Assembly (NCBI RefSeq): GCF_038237375.1
Contig: NZ_CP151273.1
Coordinates: 806,001 to 870,000 of the forward strand
Source: Alcaligenes sp. SDU_A2
GTDB lineage: Bacteria; Pseudomonadota; Gammaproteobacteria; Burkholderiales; Burkholderiaceae_B
DNA length: 64,000 nucleotides
Direction of reading: 5' to 3'
Position 1 is the stretch's first letter. Each line of letters begins with the position of its first letter. The translations under genes and the position numbers were made by a program. The notes under the pieces were generated by a model. That model was not told the origin of the DNA and ran no database searches. It worked only from the letters and a program-made list of their open reading frames with translations. Below, piece by piece: positions 17,277 to 25,634 of the stretch.

Positions 17277-18644
17277 ATGAGTCAACGAACTATTTCTCAA
17301 TTGGCGATCAGCGCCAACCAGTTCCAGTTCTGCGATCTGGTGGACGAAGCACTGCGTCATGCCAAGAAGCTGGGCGCCAGCGATGCAGCGGTGGATATTT
17401 CCGAGAACAAGGGTCTGGCCGTCTCGGTGCGCCAGCTCGAGCTGGAAACTGTCGAACAGACGCAGGACCGCTCTTTGGCCGTCACGGTGTTTGCCGGCCA
17501 GCGCAGCGGTTCGGCCTCGACCTCGGATTTTTCGCTCAAGGCTCTGCGCGAAACGGTGGAAGCGGCCTGGCATATCGCCCGTTACACGGCCGAAGATCCT
17601 TTTGCCGGTCTGCCCGAAACCGAGATGCTGGCGCTGGACTATCCGGATCTGCAATTGCACCACCCTTGGATGCTGGACGCCGATCAGGCATGCCGCCTGG
17701 CTATTCGCGCCGAACAGGCTGCATTGGATACCAGTCCTTTGGTCAGCAATTCCGAAGGGGCGTCGGTGGATACCCTGGAAGGGCATTTCGTCATGGGCAA
17801 CAGCCGGGGTTTTTTGGGCGGCTATCCCTATAGCCGCCATTCCATCAGCGTCAGCCCCATCGTGGGCAAGGGCGATTGCATGCATCGCGACTACTGGTAC
17901 AGTACCTCGCGCGATCCGCATCGGCTTTCCAGCCCTCAGGACGTGGGGCGCTATGCCGCCGAACGTACCTTGTCGCGCCTGTCGGCGCGCCGCATTCCCA
18001 CGGGCCGTTATCCGGTCTTGTTCGAGGCACCGTTGGCGGTCGGCTTGCTAGGATCATTGGTGCAGGCCACCAGCGGCTCGGCGCTGTACCGCAAAATGTC
18101 GTTTCTGGTCGATTCCCTGGGCAAGTCAGTGCTGGCCAAGCATATCGATGTGGTCGAGCGTCCGCATCTGGCCGGTGCTATGGGCAGTGCGCCGTTCGAC
18201 GGCGAAGGCGTGCGCACGCAGGACCGCGATGTGGTGCGCGGCGGGGAGCTGAAAGGTTATTTTCTGTCGTCGTACGCAGGGCGCAAGTTGGGCATGCCTT
18301 CCACGGGCAATGCCGGTGGTTCGCACAATCTGTTGCTGAGTTCGCGTCTGACGCGTCCCCAGGACGATTTGGATGCCATGCTGCGCAAGATGGGGCGCGG
18401 CTTGCTGGTAACCGAGCTGATCGGCCAGGGCATCAATTACCTGACCGGCGACTACTCACGCGGCGCGTTTGGCTACTGGGTTGAAAACGGCCAGATCCAG
18501 CACGCCGTGGAAGAAGTAACCATTGCCGGCAACCTGGCCGAGATGTTTACGCAGATCGTCGCCGTCGGTGCGGATACCTTTGGGCGTGGTTCCAAAAGCA
18601 GCGGTTCCATCCTGATCGAACAGATGTCGGTGGCGGGGGCCTGA
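17277..18644 (+). CDS. pmbA: Metalloprotease-associated protein PmbA (TldE)
   Basis: 455 residues, normal. PmbA/TldE partners TldD in a zinc-protease complex that degrades or trims peptides such as microcin precursors and the CcdA antitoxin. Seen: TQDRSLAVTVFAGQRSGSASTSDF, the mid-protein VLFEAPLAVGLLGSL, and the C-terminal TGNAGGSHNLLL, VTELIGQGINYLTGDYSRGAFGYWVENG signature. PmbA itself lacks the HEXXXH of TldD, as expected. AAAGAG ribosome site. Confidence 0.95.
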   Translation: MSQRTISQLAISANQFQFCDLVDEALRHAKKLGASDAAVDISENKGLAVSVRQLELETVEQTQDRSLAVTVFAGQRSGSASTSDFSLKALRETVEAAWHIARYTAEDPFAGLPETEMLALDYPDLQLHHPWMLDADQACRLAIRAEQAALDTSPLVSNSEGASVDTLEGHFVMGNSRGFLGGYPYSRHSISVSPIVGKGDCMHRDYWYSTSRDPHRLSSPQDVGRYAAERTLSRLSARRIPTGRYPVLFEAPLAVGLLGSLVQATSGSALYRKMSFLVDSLGKSVLAKHIDVVERPHLAGAMGSAPFDGEGVRTQDRDVVRGGELKGYFLSSYAGRKLGMPSTGNAGGSHNLLLSSRLTRPQDDLDAMLRKMGRGLLVTELIGQGINYLTGDYSRGAFGYWVENGQIQHAVEEVTIAGNLAEMFTQIVAVGADTFGRGSKSSGSILIEQMSVAGA

Positions 18645-18804
18645 GCTCCCCACCGTTTAAGCCGGTGTGCAAAAGGCCGTAAAGGGGAGCATTGCGGGAT
18701 AATCCCCGTCTGGGGCTGCCCCGCTGGCTCATAGGCCAGTGTAATATCCTTAGCACAAAAAAATATTTCCCAATAATTGTCGAATGCCTACAAGGAGGTT
18801 TCCC

Positions 18805-19908
18805 ATGCAGCGTCGCTCGTTCCTGAAGAAGGCCGGCCTTGGTGCCGTGGCCGGCAGCGCGGCCATTGCCGCTCCCGCCATTGCCCAGAGCAATCCCAAG
18901 ATCAACTGGAAGCTGACATCCACCTACGGTCCGGCCACGCCGGCTCTGTTTTCCACCGCCCAGACATTCTGCAAGATGATCGAAGAGGCGACGGACGGGA
19001 ACTTCAGCATCCGTCTGTACCCCGCCGGCGAGATCGTGCCCGGCTTCGGCGTTATGGATGCCGTCAGCAATGGTACGGTGGAATGCGGCCAGACCGCTTC
19101 GTACTACTATTACGGCAAAGATCCTTCCTTCAGCTTTGATACGGCCGTTCCGTTCGGTCTGAACGCCCGCCAGATGAATGCCTGGATGCAGGAAGGCAAT
19201 GGCACCAAGCTGCTGCGTGAATTGTTCGCCACCCGCAACATCATCAACTTCGGCTTCGGCAACACGGGCACCCAGATGGGTGGCTGGTACCGCAAAGAAA
19301 TCAACTCCCTGGAAGACCTGAAAGGCCTGAAGATGCGTACCGCCGGCTTTGCAGGCGAAGTGCTGGCCCGCATGGGCGTGGTGCCCCAGCAGGTGCCGCC
19401 GGGCGATATTTATCCATCGCTGGAAAAGGGTACGCTGGATGCCGTCGAGTTTGTCGGTCCTGTGGACGACGAAAAGCTGGGTTTCCAGAAAGTGGCCAAG
19501 TATTACTACTACCCCGGTTGGTGGGAAGGTTCGGCCCAGGTGTCTTTGTATGTGAACGACGCCGCTTTCAAGGCCTTGCCCAAGCAGTATCAGTCCCTGA
19601 TCGAAACGGCCTCGCGCGCGGCTGGCGAACGCATGATCTGCCAGTACGACGCCCAGAGCCCCGCCGCTTTGCGTCGCCTGATCGCCAGCGGAGCCGTGCT
19701 CAAGGCTTTCCCGCGCGATGTCATGGACGAAGCCTTCAAGACCTCTAATGTGTTGTACAAAGAGTTCTGCGACAAGGACCCCATGTTCAAAAAGATCCAT
19801 GACGATTACATGGGTTTCCGTGATGCCATCGTGCCATGGTTCCGTGTCGCCGAAGGCTCTTACGACAACTACCTGGGCATTGCCCTGGCCAACCAGAAAA
19901 AAGGCTAA
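18805..19908 (+). CDS. TRAP transporter DctP-type substrate-binding protein
   Basis: 367 residues. MQRRSFLKKAGLGAVAGSAA is a twin-arginine signal (cleavage likely after AAPAIAQ), followed by a DctP fold: WKLTSTYGPATPALFSTAQTF, YPAGEIVPGFGVMDAVSNGTVE, LKGLKMRTAGFAGEVLARMG and LEKGTLDAVEFVGPVDDEKLGF, the last typical of binding proteins for 2-oxo acids and related carboxylates. An AAGGAGG site fixes the start. No dctQ or dctM membrane gene is adjacent and a terminator follows, so its permease must be elsewhere. Confidence 0.9.
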   Translation: MQRRSFLKKAGLGAVAGSAAIAAPAIAQSNPKINWKLTSTYGPATPALFSTAQTFCKMIEEATDGNFSIRLYPAGEIVPGFGVMDAVSNGTVECGQTASYYYYGKDPSFSFDTAVPFGLNARQMNAWMQEGNGTKLLRELFATRNIINFGFGNTGTQMGGWYRKEINSLEDLKGLKMRTAGFAGEVLARMGVVPQQVPPGDIYPSLEKGTLDAVEFVGPVDDEKLGFQKVAKYYYYPGWWEGSAQVSLYVNDAAFKALPKQYQSLIETASRAAGERMICQYDAQSPAALRRLIASGAVLKAFPRDVMDEAFKTSNVLYKEFCDKDPMFKKIHDDYMGFRDAIVPWFRVAEGSYDNYLGIALANQKKG

Positions 19909-19948
19909 GTCCCGCATGCCGCGCAACCAGCGCGGCACTTCTGGTCCC

Positions 19949-19984
19949 AACCCTTGCGTCCTGCCGGAAGCAAGGGTTTTTTAT
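19949..19984 (+). terminator. Rho-independent terminator
   Basis: AACCCTTGC / GCAAGGGTT stem with a 12-base loop and T6, after the TRAP binding-protein gene. Confidence 0.85.
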
Positions 19985-20292
19985 TGTCTGACGGTATCGC
20001 TTGGCTGGGACGCGGTTGATGACGCTCGAATGGCGGCATGCTACTGGGCCGGGAAAGGCGGCGCTGGTGTTGGTATCTTGCGCGGTTTATGAAAAACGCC
20101 GTGTGTTATCCGTTGTTTATGTTATCATAATGGGCTATTTGGCGAAAAATGCACGGGCGGAATATAACGTCTTGGCAGGGCCGGATAGGGTTGCGGATCT
20201 ATGCTGGCTGCTTTGCGGCTATGGGTGGATACGCGGCGTAATGGGGCAGGCGCGTTGTCTGCCCTGTGGATTTTTTATATTTAGGAACCATC
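19985..20292 (+). promoter_or_regulatory. Promoter and leader region of rplM-rpsI
   Basis: About 300 bp without a gene ahead of rplM. It should contain the promoter and an untranslated leader; in E. coli this leader is the target of L13 autoregulation, but I could not identify the equivalent structure here. TTATCATAAT near 20122 is a possible -10 region without a convincing -35. Confidence 0.35.
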
Positions 20293-20721
20293 ATGAAGAC
20301 CTTCGTTGCCAAGCCGCATGAAGTCAAACGTGACTGGTTTGTGATCGACGCTAAAGGCAAAGTCCTTGGTCGTGTGGCCAGCGAAGTCGCACGCCGTCTG
20401 CGTGGCAAGCACAAACCCGAATACACCCCTCACGTTGATACGGGCGATTACATCATTATTATCAATGCCGCTGATATTGCCGTGACCGGCAACAAAGCGC
20501 AGGATAAGAAATACTATCGCCACTCCAACTTCCCAGGCGGTATTTACGAAACCAATTTCCAAACCATGCAAGAGCGCTTCCCCGGCCGTGCCATCGAAAA
20601 GGCCGTCAAGGGTATGTTGCCTAAAGGCCCCCTGGGCTACGCCATGGCCAAGAAACTGAAGGTTTACGCTGGTGCAGAGCATCCTCATACTGCGCAACAG
20701 CCTAAAACTCTGGACATCTAA
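20293..20721 (+). CDS. rplM: 50S ribosomal protein L13
   Basis: 142 residues, exactly the usual size. [20 protein letters not shown] at the start, then [36 protein letters not shown], and the C-terminal [20 protein letters not shown]. Start follows AGGAACC; the in-frame ATG 27 bases upstream would not fit. First gene of the conserved rplM-rpsI operon. Confidence 0.98.
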   Translation: MKTFVAKPHEVKRDWFVIDAKGKVLGRVASEVARRLRGKHKPEYTPHVDTGDYIIIINAADIAVTGNKAQDKKYYRHSNFPGGIYETNFQTMQERFPGRAIEKAVKGMLPKGPLGYAMAKKLKVYAGAEHPHTAQQPKTLDI

Positions 20722-20730
20722 GGATAGGTC

Positions 20731-21123
20731 ATGATCGGTAACTGGAATTACGGTACGGGCCGTCGCAAGACCTCCGTCGCTCGTGTCTTCATCAAGAAGG
20801 GTTCGGGCCAAATCGTGGTCAACGGCAAGCCTGTTGACGAATACTTCGCTCGTGAAACGGGTCGCATGATCGTGCGTCAGCCTCTGGTGCTGACCAATCA
20901 TTCCGAGTCGTTCGACATCAAGATCAACGTGCATGGCGGCGGCGAAAGCGGCCAGGCCGGTGCTGCCCGTCACGGCATCACCCGCGCTTTGATCGATTAC
21001 GACGAGTCCCTGAAATCGGCCCTCAAGCAGGCCGGTCTGGTAACCCGCGACGCCCGTGAAGTCGAGCGTAAAAAAGTTGGTTTCCACAAGGCACGTCGCC
21101 GCAAACAGTTCAGCAAGCGTTAA
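20731..21123 (+). CDS. rpsI: 30S ribosomal protein S9
   Basis: 130 residues. [20 protein letters not shown] at the N-terminus and the universally conserved C-terminal tail [17 protein letters not shown], which reaches the P-site tRNA. Nine bases after rplM and ended by a terminator. Confidence 0.98.
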   Translation: MIGNWNYGTGRRKTSVARVFIKKGSGQIVVNGKPVDEYFARETGRMIVRQPLVLTNHSESFDIKINVHGGGESGQAGAARHGITRALIDYDESLKSALKQAGLVTRDAREVERKKVGFHKARRRKQFSKR

Positions 21124-21149
21124 TTCGCTTTGCAGCCTCTGTTTGGCGC

Positions 21150-21179
21150 AAAAAACCCCGACTTCGGTCGGGGTTTTTG
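21150..21179 (+). terminator. Rho-independent terminator of rplM-rpsI
   Basis: CCCCGAC-TTCG-GTCGGGG stem-loop followed by T5, with A5 upstream. Confidence 0.9.
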
Positions 21180-21284
21180 TTTGGCGGCTACATTTGCCCA
21201 TGCAAGCACGGCTCTTTCCGCCGGGACGGCACGCAACTGCGCTAACATAGGATTTTTGCTCTCATTTCATCATCAGGAACGTTC

Positions 21285-22349
21285 ATGGCTTCACACAGCG
21301 ATACCCGGATCAAAGTAGGGATTGTCGGCGGCACCGGTTATACAGGTGTCGAGCTGCTGCGACTGCTGTCCCAGCACCCCAATGTTGAACTGGTTGCCAT
21401 TACTTCCCGCAAGGAAGACGGCGTGCCGGTGTCGGACATGTATCCGAATCTGCGTGGCCATGTGGACCTGAAGTTCTCCACGCCCGAGCAAGCGAATCTG
21501 GAGCAGTGCGATGTGGTGTTTTTCGCCACGCCGCATGGCGTTGCCATGAGTCAGGTCGAACGCCTGCTGGCAGCGGGTGTGCGTGTCATCGACCTGGCAG
21601 CCGACTTCCGCTTGCAGGACACCGACACTTTCCAGAAGTGGTACAAGATGGAGCACAGTTGCCCGGATGTGCTGCGTCAATCGGCTTATGGCTTGCCAGA
21701 GCTGTTGCGCGACAAAATTGCGCAGGCCAAGGTTATCGGCAACCCCGGCTGCTATCCCACCACCGTGCTGCTGGGCCTGGCTCCTTTGCTGGAAGGCGGC
21801 AAACCACGGGTGGACACCGCGCGCCTGATCGCAGACTGCAAGTCCGGCGTGTCCGGTGCCGGTAAAGGCGCTTCAGTACCCAACCTGTTTGCCGAAGCCA
21901 GCGATAACTTCAAGGCCTATGCTGTGGCGGGCCATCGTCACCACCCTGAAATCGTCGAACAGTTGCAAGGTCTTGCCGGCGCTCCGGTGGGGCTGACTTT
22001 CGTGCCGCACCTGGTGCCCATGATTCGCGGCATGTTCTCCACCATTTATGCCCGTATCCTGCCCGAGGCGTTGGATACCGACTTCCAGGCCCTGTTCGAG
22101 CAGCGTTACGCCCAGGAGCCGTTTGTGGACGTGCTGCCGGCCGGCACCTTGCCCGAGACACGTTCTGTGCGCGCATCCAACCAGTTGCGCATTTCGGTGC
22201 AGCGTCCGGGCAATGGCGACCAGCTCATCGTGCTGGTGGTACAAGACAATCTGGTCAAGGGTGCGTCCGGTCAAGCAGTGCAGAACATGAACATTCTGTT
22301 TGGCCTGCCCGAGCAGACCGGTCTGGGTCACGTTGCCATTCTGCCCTGA
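21285..22349 (+). CDS. argC: N-acetyl-gamma-glutamyl-phosphate reductase
   Basis: Third step of arginine synthesis: NADPH reduction of N-acetylglutamyl phosphate to the semialdehyde. 354 residues (long type). [19 protein letters not shown] is the nucleotide-binding motif, [19 protein letters not shown] holds catalytic Cys156, and GHRHHPEI carries the active-site His. AGGAA site before the ATG. Position between rpsI and erpA is common in Alcaligenaceae and Burkholderiales. Confidence 0.96.
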   Translation: MASHSDTRIKVGIVGGTGYTGVELLRLLSQHPNVELVAITSRKEDGVPVSDMYPNLRGHVDLKFSTPEQANLEQCDVVFFATPHGVAMSQVERLLAAGVRVIDLAADFRLQDTDTFQKWYKMEHSCPDVLRQSAYGLPELLRDKIAQAKVIGNPGCYPTTVLLGLAPLLEGGKPRVDTARLIADCKSGVSGAGKGASVPNLFAEASDNFKAYAVAGHRHHPEIVEQLQGLAGAPVGLTFVPHLVPMIRGMFSTIYARILPEALDTDFQALFEQRYAQEPFVDVLPAGTLPETRSVRASNQLRISVQRPGNGDQLIVLVVQDNLVKGASGQAVQNMNILFGLPEQTGLGHVAILP

Positions 22350-22384
22350 TGGGAACTTGCCTGCGGTGAACAGGTCCAATACGC

Positions 22385-23122
22385 ATGACTGAAGCACCCG
22401 ATTCAAACCGCCGCAACGCTCTCCGCACCCGTTTTTCGGGTGCTGGAGGGGGGATTATATTGGCCCTGCTGGCGGGTATTGTTCTGGGTGGCGGTGGATT
22501 ATGGGCCTATCAAACCGTTATTCAGCAGGATCTGCGCACTGATCGCATCGAACTGGCTTTGCAGGATTTGAGCCGTAGCCAGGAATCCTTGCGCCAGATG
22601 CAAACGCAGTTCGAGGTCTTGCGCGGGCAGTTGGTGCTAGAAGAAAGCACGCGCAAGGGGCTGGAAAAATCCTTGCAAAGCACCCAGGACGATCTGGCCC
22701 GCACGCGTGAACAATTGGCCTTTTACGAGCAGTTGTTGCCGCCCGGGCCCAGCGGTTCGATCAGTATCCGCGCCCTGGATGTCAGCCAGCGCGGCGATTT
22801 GTTGGGCTACAAGGTGTTGTTGCAGCGTAACGCCACGGAAGGCAAGGCTTTTTCTGGCAGCCTGCAATTTCAGGCGACTGGTCGGCAGGACGGAAAAACC
22901 GTTAAAATCGATTTATCGCCTGCCGTGGGGCCCGAGCCGCAGGCCGTACAAAATACCGACGAAACGTCGGACTCGTTGGCTTTGAATTTCAATCAGTTTC
23001 AGCGTGCAATGGGTTGGCTGGCTTTGCCGGCAGGGTTTGAACCCGTCTCCCTGACACTGAATATCCTGGAAGGAAACACCATCAGAGTGTCCCGCCAGGC
23101 GCAGATCGCCCAACCCGACTGA
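22385..23122 (+). CDS. DUF6776-type membrane-anchored coiled-coil protein
   Basis: 245 residues, function unknown. One N-terminal transmembrane helix (about 24-45, GGIILALLAGIVLGGGGLWA), then a coiled coil (about 50-120; DLSRSQESLRQMQTQFEVLR and further heptads), then a beta-rich periplasmic domain (SISIRALDVSQRGDLLGYKV onward). Topology is cytoplasmic N-terminus with the bulk outside, reminiscent of cell-envelope scaffold proteins. Found in this neighbourhood in related genomes as far as I recall. Follows argC by 35 bases. Confidence 0.72.
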   Translation: MTEAPDSNRRNALRTRFSGAGGGIILALLAGIVLGGGGLWAYQTVIQQDLRTDRIELALQDLSRSQESLRQMQTQFEVLRGQLVLEESTRKGLEKSLQSTQDDLARTREQLAFYEQLLPPGPSGSISIRALDVSQRGDLLGYKVLLQRNATEGKAFSGSLQFQATGRQDGKTVKIDLSPAVGPEPQAVQNTDETSDSLALNFNQFQRAMGWLALPAGFEPVSLTLNILEGNTIRVSRQAQIAQPD

Positions 23123-23198
23123 TTGCCCGACCCACGGGCAGAGCAGGGCGGTCTAAACGATGTTTACGTATGCCGGCGGGGGCCGGCTGGAGAACCAC

Positions 23199-23567
23199 AT
23201 GAGCACCCTTACCGAATCCGTTGATCTGCAAGCCCCTCCGTCCCCTCTTATCTTCACCGATGCGGCCGTAGAAAAAGTGCGGGAGCTGCTGATCGAAGAG
23301 GGCAGTCCCGAACTCAAGCTGCGCGTGTTCGTGCAAGGAGGCGGCTGTTCCGGATTCCAGTATGGCTTTACCTTCGATGAGCTGGTCAACGACGATGACA
23401 CCATTATTGACAAAGACGGCGTGCAGCTGTTGGTGGACGCCATGAGCTTTCAGTATCTGGTCGGCGCGGAAATTGATTATAAAGACGACCTGGATGGCGC
23501 GCAGTTCGTCATTCGCAATCCGAATGCCAGCACGACCTGTGGCTGCGGTTCCTCGTTTACGGTATAA
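23199..23567 (+). CDS. erpA: Iron-sulfur cluster insertion protein ErpA
   Basis: A-type carrier delivering Fe-S clusters to apoproteins, including isoprenoid enzymes. 122 residues, with the three cluster-ligating cysteines Cys50 ([15 protein letters not shown]), Cys114 and Cys116 (TTCGCGSSF). Start is the ATG after GGAG; an upstream in-frame ATG at 23160 is rejected because the residues between look unlike the family. Followed by a terminator against which repeat copy B begins. Confidence 0.95.
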   Translation: MSTLTESVDLQAPPSPLIFTDAAVEKVRELLIEEGSPELKLRVFVQGGGCSGFQYGFTFDELVNDDDTIIDKDGVQLLVDAMSFQYLVGAEIDYKDDLDGAQFVIRNPNASTTCGCGSSFTV

Positions 23568-23599
23568 AACCTGCTTGCCTGCCATCAGGCACTTGCCCA

Positions 23600-23631
23600 A
23601 AAGCCCTGCTGATACGAGCAGGGCTTTTTTT
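23600..23631 (+). terminator. Rho-independent terminator of erpA
   Basis: AGCCCTGCT / AGCAGGGCT stem (23602-23625) with loop GATACG and a T7 tract. The left inverted repeat of repeat copy B starts at the next base. Confidence 0.9.
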
Positions 23632-23813
23632 ATGGTTCTTCGAGAGATTTCGGGGACTCTTTCGTATTGGGTCGGTCGTTTGGGTCAAACGGACAGACAT
23701 TCGGGTTCTCGCCAGGCCGACCGCAGCGGGCCGGCTTGGCGGGGTCCTTCGCCCGCGCTGCGCGCGGGTTCCCTGGTCAGGATACCGGGGCGGGCGGGGC
23801 GTGAACTCGCAGG

Positions 23814-23838
23814 GTGATTCGTCCACTGGACGAATCAC
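23814..23838. repeat. Core hairpin of the extra module in copy B
   Basis: Perfect 11-bp inverted repeat GTGATTCGTCC / GGACGAATCAC with loop ACT. Shares the GTCC-NNN-GGAC core with the two other hairpins (3837-3861, 24175-24199), while the outer stem has a different but still self-complementary sequence. Confidence 0.9.
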
Positions 23839-24174
23839 AAGCGTCCTGCTCGAACAGCACGCCCCTTGTCTCCCGCCCCAGCATCCCGCCTGCGGCGCAG
23901 GCCCTGACTCGCCCGCCGGCCCGCTGCGGTCGGCTTGGCGAGAACGGCACCGCTTGTGTTTGGCCCAAACGGCGGGATGTCCGTGTATGCGGCATAAGGC
24001 GTCAGCCATACGCTCAATGTTCTGTTGGGTATAGCTATGTGTGGCCGGGCCTATGTGGCTGGTGTTTTGAGCCGTTCAAGGCGCAGCATGCTCGGACGGG
24101 GCGGGTCGGATGGCTTGCCGCAGGCGGGGCGTGGGGACGGGGTGCAAGCGTCGTTCTGTTTGACGGCGGCGTTT

Positions 24175-24199
24175 GTTACTTGTCCGGCGGACAAGTAAC
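24175..24199. repeat. Core hairpin of the main module in copy B
   Basis: GTTACTTGTCC / GGACAAGTAAC with loop GGC; one base pair differs from copy A on both arms together. Confidence 0.9.
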
Positions 24200-24383
24200 C
24201 CGCCGGAGTTAACGACGCGCCCGGCGCTGCGCCCCGACCAGGGTACCGGCGCGCAGCGCCGGCAAGCTATTAGCCCTGTCCGAGCATGCTGCGCCTTGAA
24301 TGGCGTCTTCAAAAAACCAGTTCCTCATTGACTTGGTAAATTGGCTCTCGGAATTCTTCGAAGAACCATTTTTATGATCTCCT

Positions 24384-24469
24384 AGCATCAGCATCAGCAT
24401 CAGCATCAGCATCAGCATCAGCATCAGCATCAGCATCAGCATCAGCATCAGCATCAGCATCAGCATCAG
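24384..24469. repeat. Hexanucleotide microsatellite (AGCATC)n
   Basis: 86 bp of uninterrupted AGCATC, just over 14 units, beginning 14 bases after the end of repeat copy B. No gene is plausibly read through it; a leftward frame would give a Leu-Met repeat that looks like an artefact. Unit length divisible by three, so slippage would not shift a frame; if functional it would be through spacing. Confidence 0.95.
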
Positions 24470-24647
24470 TCCTGCCGGTCGGCATTTACCACATCCCACA
24501 CTCGGTCACGATGAGATTGCCCCTGTAGCATAACTAGCAGGGTGGGTATAAAGCGCATAGCTTATAAGACGGTGGCGGCGTTCATACGCTATGTTCATAT
24601 CAAAGATAGTAGCGTGGGGTTTAGCGCTGGCTCTGTCCTTTGCTTTG

Positions 24648-24663
24648 GTATAAATTTTTATAC
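24648..24663. promoter_or_regulatory. Palindrome ahead of the toxin-antitoxin pair
   Basis: GTATAAATTTTTATAC: 7-bp arms GTATAAA / TTTATAC around TT, 13 bases before the ATG at 24676. It overlaps a likely -10 (TATAAAT). Position and symmetry fit an autoregulatory operator for the antitoxin; inference only. Confidence 0.5.
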
Positions 24664-24675
24664 GGGCGGTGTGTA

Positions 24676-25014
24676 ATGGATAAAGAAATTCGGTAGGTCG
24701 GGTCGGCATAGCACGATCTTTTGAGTTTTCCCGTCCATGCCCGCCGACAGGCGGGGTTTCAGTTAGGTAAGGTGCAGGCTGGCCTGGAGCCGGAGGACTG
24801 GAAGCCTTTTGATGAGGTCGGTGCCGGCACCCGTGAAATCCGCATCTGGGAATTGGGTGGCGCATTCCGGGTAATCTATGTCGCCAAGTTTGAGGAAGCG
24901 TTGTACATCCTGCACTGCTTCCAGAAGAAAACGCAGGCTACCCAGCATCAGGACAAGCTCATTGCTTCGGCCCGTTATAGGGCTATTGCCCATGCAAGGA
25001 AAAATACACCATGA
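24676..25014 (+). pseudogene. HigB/RelE-type toxin (Gp49-like) with two in-frame TAG codons
   Basis: From ATG 24676 the frame reads MDKEIR-TAG-VGSA-TAG-HDLLSFPVHARRQAGF and then continues open as VQAGLEPEDWKPFDEVGAGTREIRIWE..FRVIYVAKFEEALYILHCFQKKTQ, the typical body of phage-derived Gp49/HigB-like mRNA interferases (about 110 residues). As I know the family, residues 7 and 12 are usually W and an aromatic or polar residue (IRWVGSAYDDL-like), so both stops replace sense codons. A TTG at 24721 could give a 97-residue form lacking the first strand. Stop overlaps the antitoxin start by four bases. Confidence 0.75.
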
Positions 25015-25343
25015 AAATCGATACTGAAATCCGCCACGTCAGCAAACCAGGAGCGAATCTGTTCCTGGAGCTGGGTTTTTCACCGCAGGAAGCCCAGCGG
25101 CTGCATTTGGCATCGCAGCAGCAGGTCAACGACACTAAGCTGCTCAAGGAGCAGCTCATGGCTGAACTGGCAGGATGGATCGAACAACATCACTTAAAGC
25201 AAGCCGAAGCGGCGGAAATTCTGATGGTGTCCCGCCCGCGTGTATCGGATGTAGTAAATAAGAAGACCACGAAGTTCACCATTGATACGCTGGTCGAGAT
25301 GTTGAGTCGCATCGGCAAACCCGTACGCTTGGCGGTTGGCTAG
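25011..25343 (+). CDS. HigA-type XRE antitoxin
   Basis: 110 residues. Helix-turn-helix at about 58-85 (KQAEAAEILMVSRPRVSDVV), followed by TKFTIDTLVEMLSRIGKPVRL, the signature of antitoxins paired with Gp49-type toxins. Binds its own operator and neutralises the toxin. Coupled to the toxin frame by an ATGA overlap. The stop is TAG, and the same frame stays open for another 43 codons to a TGA at 25470. Confidence 0.88.
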   Translation: MKIDTEIRHVSKPGANLFLELGFSPQEAQRLHLASQQQVNDTKLLKEQLMAELAGWIEQHHLKQAEAAEILMVSRPRVSDVVNKKTTKFTIDTLVEMLSRIGKPVRLAVG

Positions 25344-25472
25344 CAGGCCCAGGAGCCGGGGCTGGCTACCACGGCGCTTCGCACGGCATTGCCGCTGCTA
25401 CAAGCGGGCAAGCTCAATCCGCGTAACGGCAGCTCTGGTTCACTGACGGAATACCGACCTTATATCGAATGA
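25344..25472 (+). pseudogene. Open extension or gene remnant behind the antitoxin
   Basis: In frame with the antitoxin after its TAG: QAQEPGLATTALRTALPLL then QAGKLNPRNGSSGSLTEYRP and YIE before TGA. The residue mix looks coding rather than random, but I do not recognise it. Could be the tail of a lost gene fused by deletion, or a longer antitoxin form if TAG is read through. Confidence 0.3.
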
Positions 25473-25556
25473 GACGGTGCGGGCTGCGGGTACCCTTCGC
25501 TTGGGTCCGCCGCCTCGTTATACAGATTTCGAGTAAGTTTCTTTTGTCTATAAATA

Positions 25557-25570
25557 TGCATGTACGCGCA
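25557..25570. promoter_or_regulatory. MarR operator half-match, site 1
   Basis: TGCATGTACGCGCA, an imperfect copy of the 14-bp palindrome found at site 2, placed just upstream of the presumed -35 of the DsbA-SMR-deaminase unit. Confidence 0.55.
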
Positions 25571-25575
25571 AATAG

Positions 25576-25603
25576 TTTGACGGGTGTATTTTGCTTCTAT
25601 AAA
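25576..25603 (+). promoter_or_regulatory. Likely sigma-70 promoter of the DsbA-SMR-deaminase unit
   Basis: TTTGAC (25576-25581), 16-base spacer, TATAAA (25598-25603), flanked on both sides by the TGCATG-type operator sites. Confidence 0.55.
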
Positions 25604-25604
25604 A

Positions 25605-25618
25605 TGCATGTACATGCA
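25605..25618. promoter_or_regulatory. MarR operator, site 2 (perfect palindrome)
   Basis: TGCATGTACATGCA, a perfect 14-bp palindrome directly after the -10 and ahead of the TAGGAGG ribosome site. A bound dimer here would block transcription. The same arms recur ahead of marR at 27601. Confidence 0.7.
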
Positions 25619-25634
25619 AATTATAGGAGGTCAA

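Larger units (their letters stand above)
23632..24369. repeat. Structured repeat element, copy B (two modules)
   Basis: About 738 bp, inverted relative to copy A. Perfect 12-bp terminal inverted repeats ATGGTTCTTCGA at 23632-23643 and 24358-24369. The right two thirds match copy A (arms 24071-24097 and 24278-24304, perfect but for one pair; hairpin 24175-24199). The left third has 30-bp arms at 23705-23734 and 23916-23945, corresponding to the short hairpin arms of copy A, but enclosing an extra insert of about 180 bp (23735-23915) that carries its own GTCC-NNN-GGAC hairpin (23814-23838). No transposase or credible coding frame. Confidence 0.85.

Noticed and set aside
23632-24369. Possible CRISPR array in the repeat-rich region
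   Set aside because: The repeats are nested inverted repeats and a 6-bp microsatellite, not regularly spaced direct repeats with unique spacers; no cas genes.
24209-24499. Leftward frame with a Leu-Met repeat through the hexamer microsatellite
   Set aside because: No ribosome site; the rest is repeat-element sequence. The Leu-Met run is just the translated AGCATC repeat.
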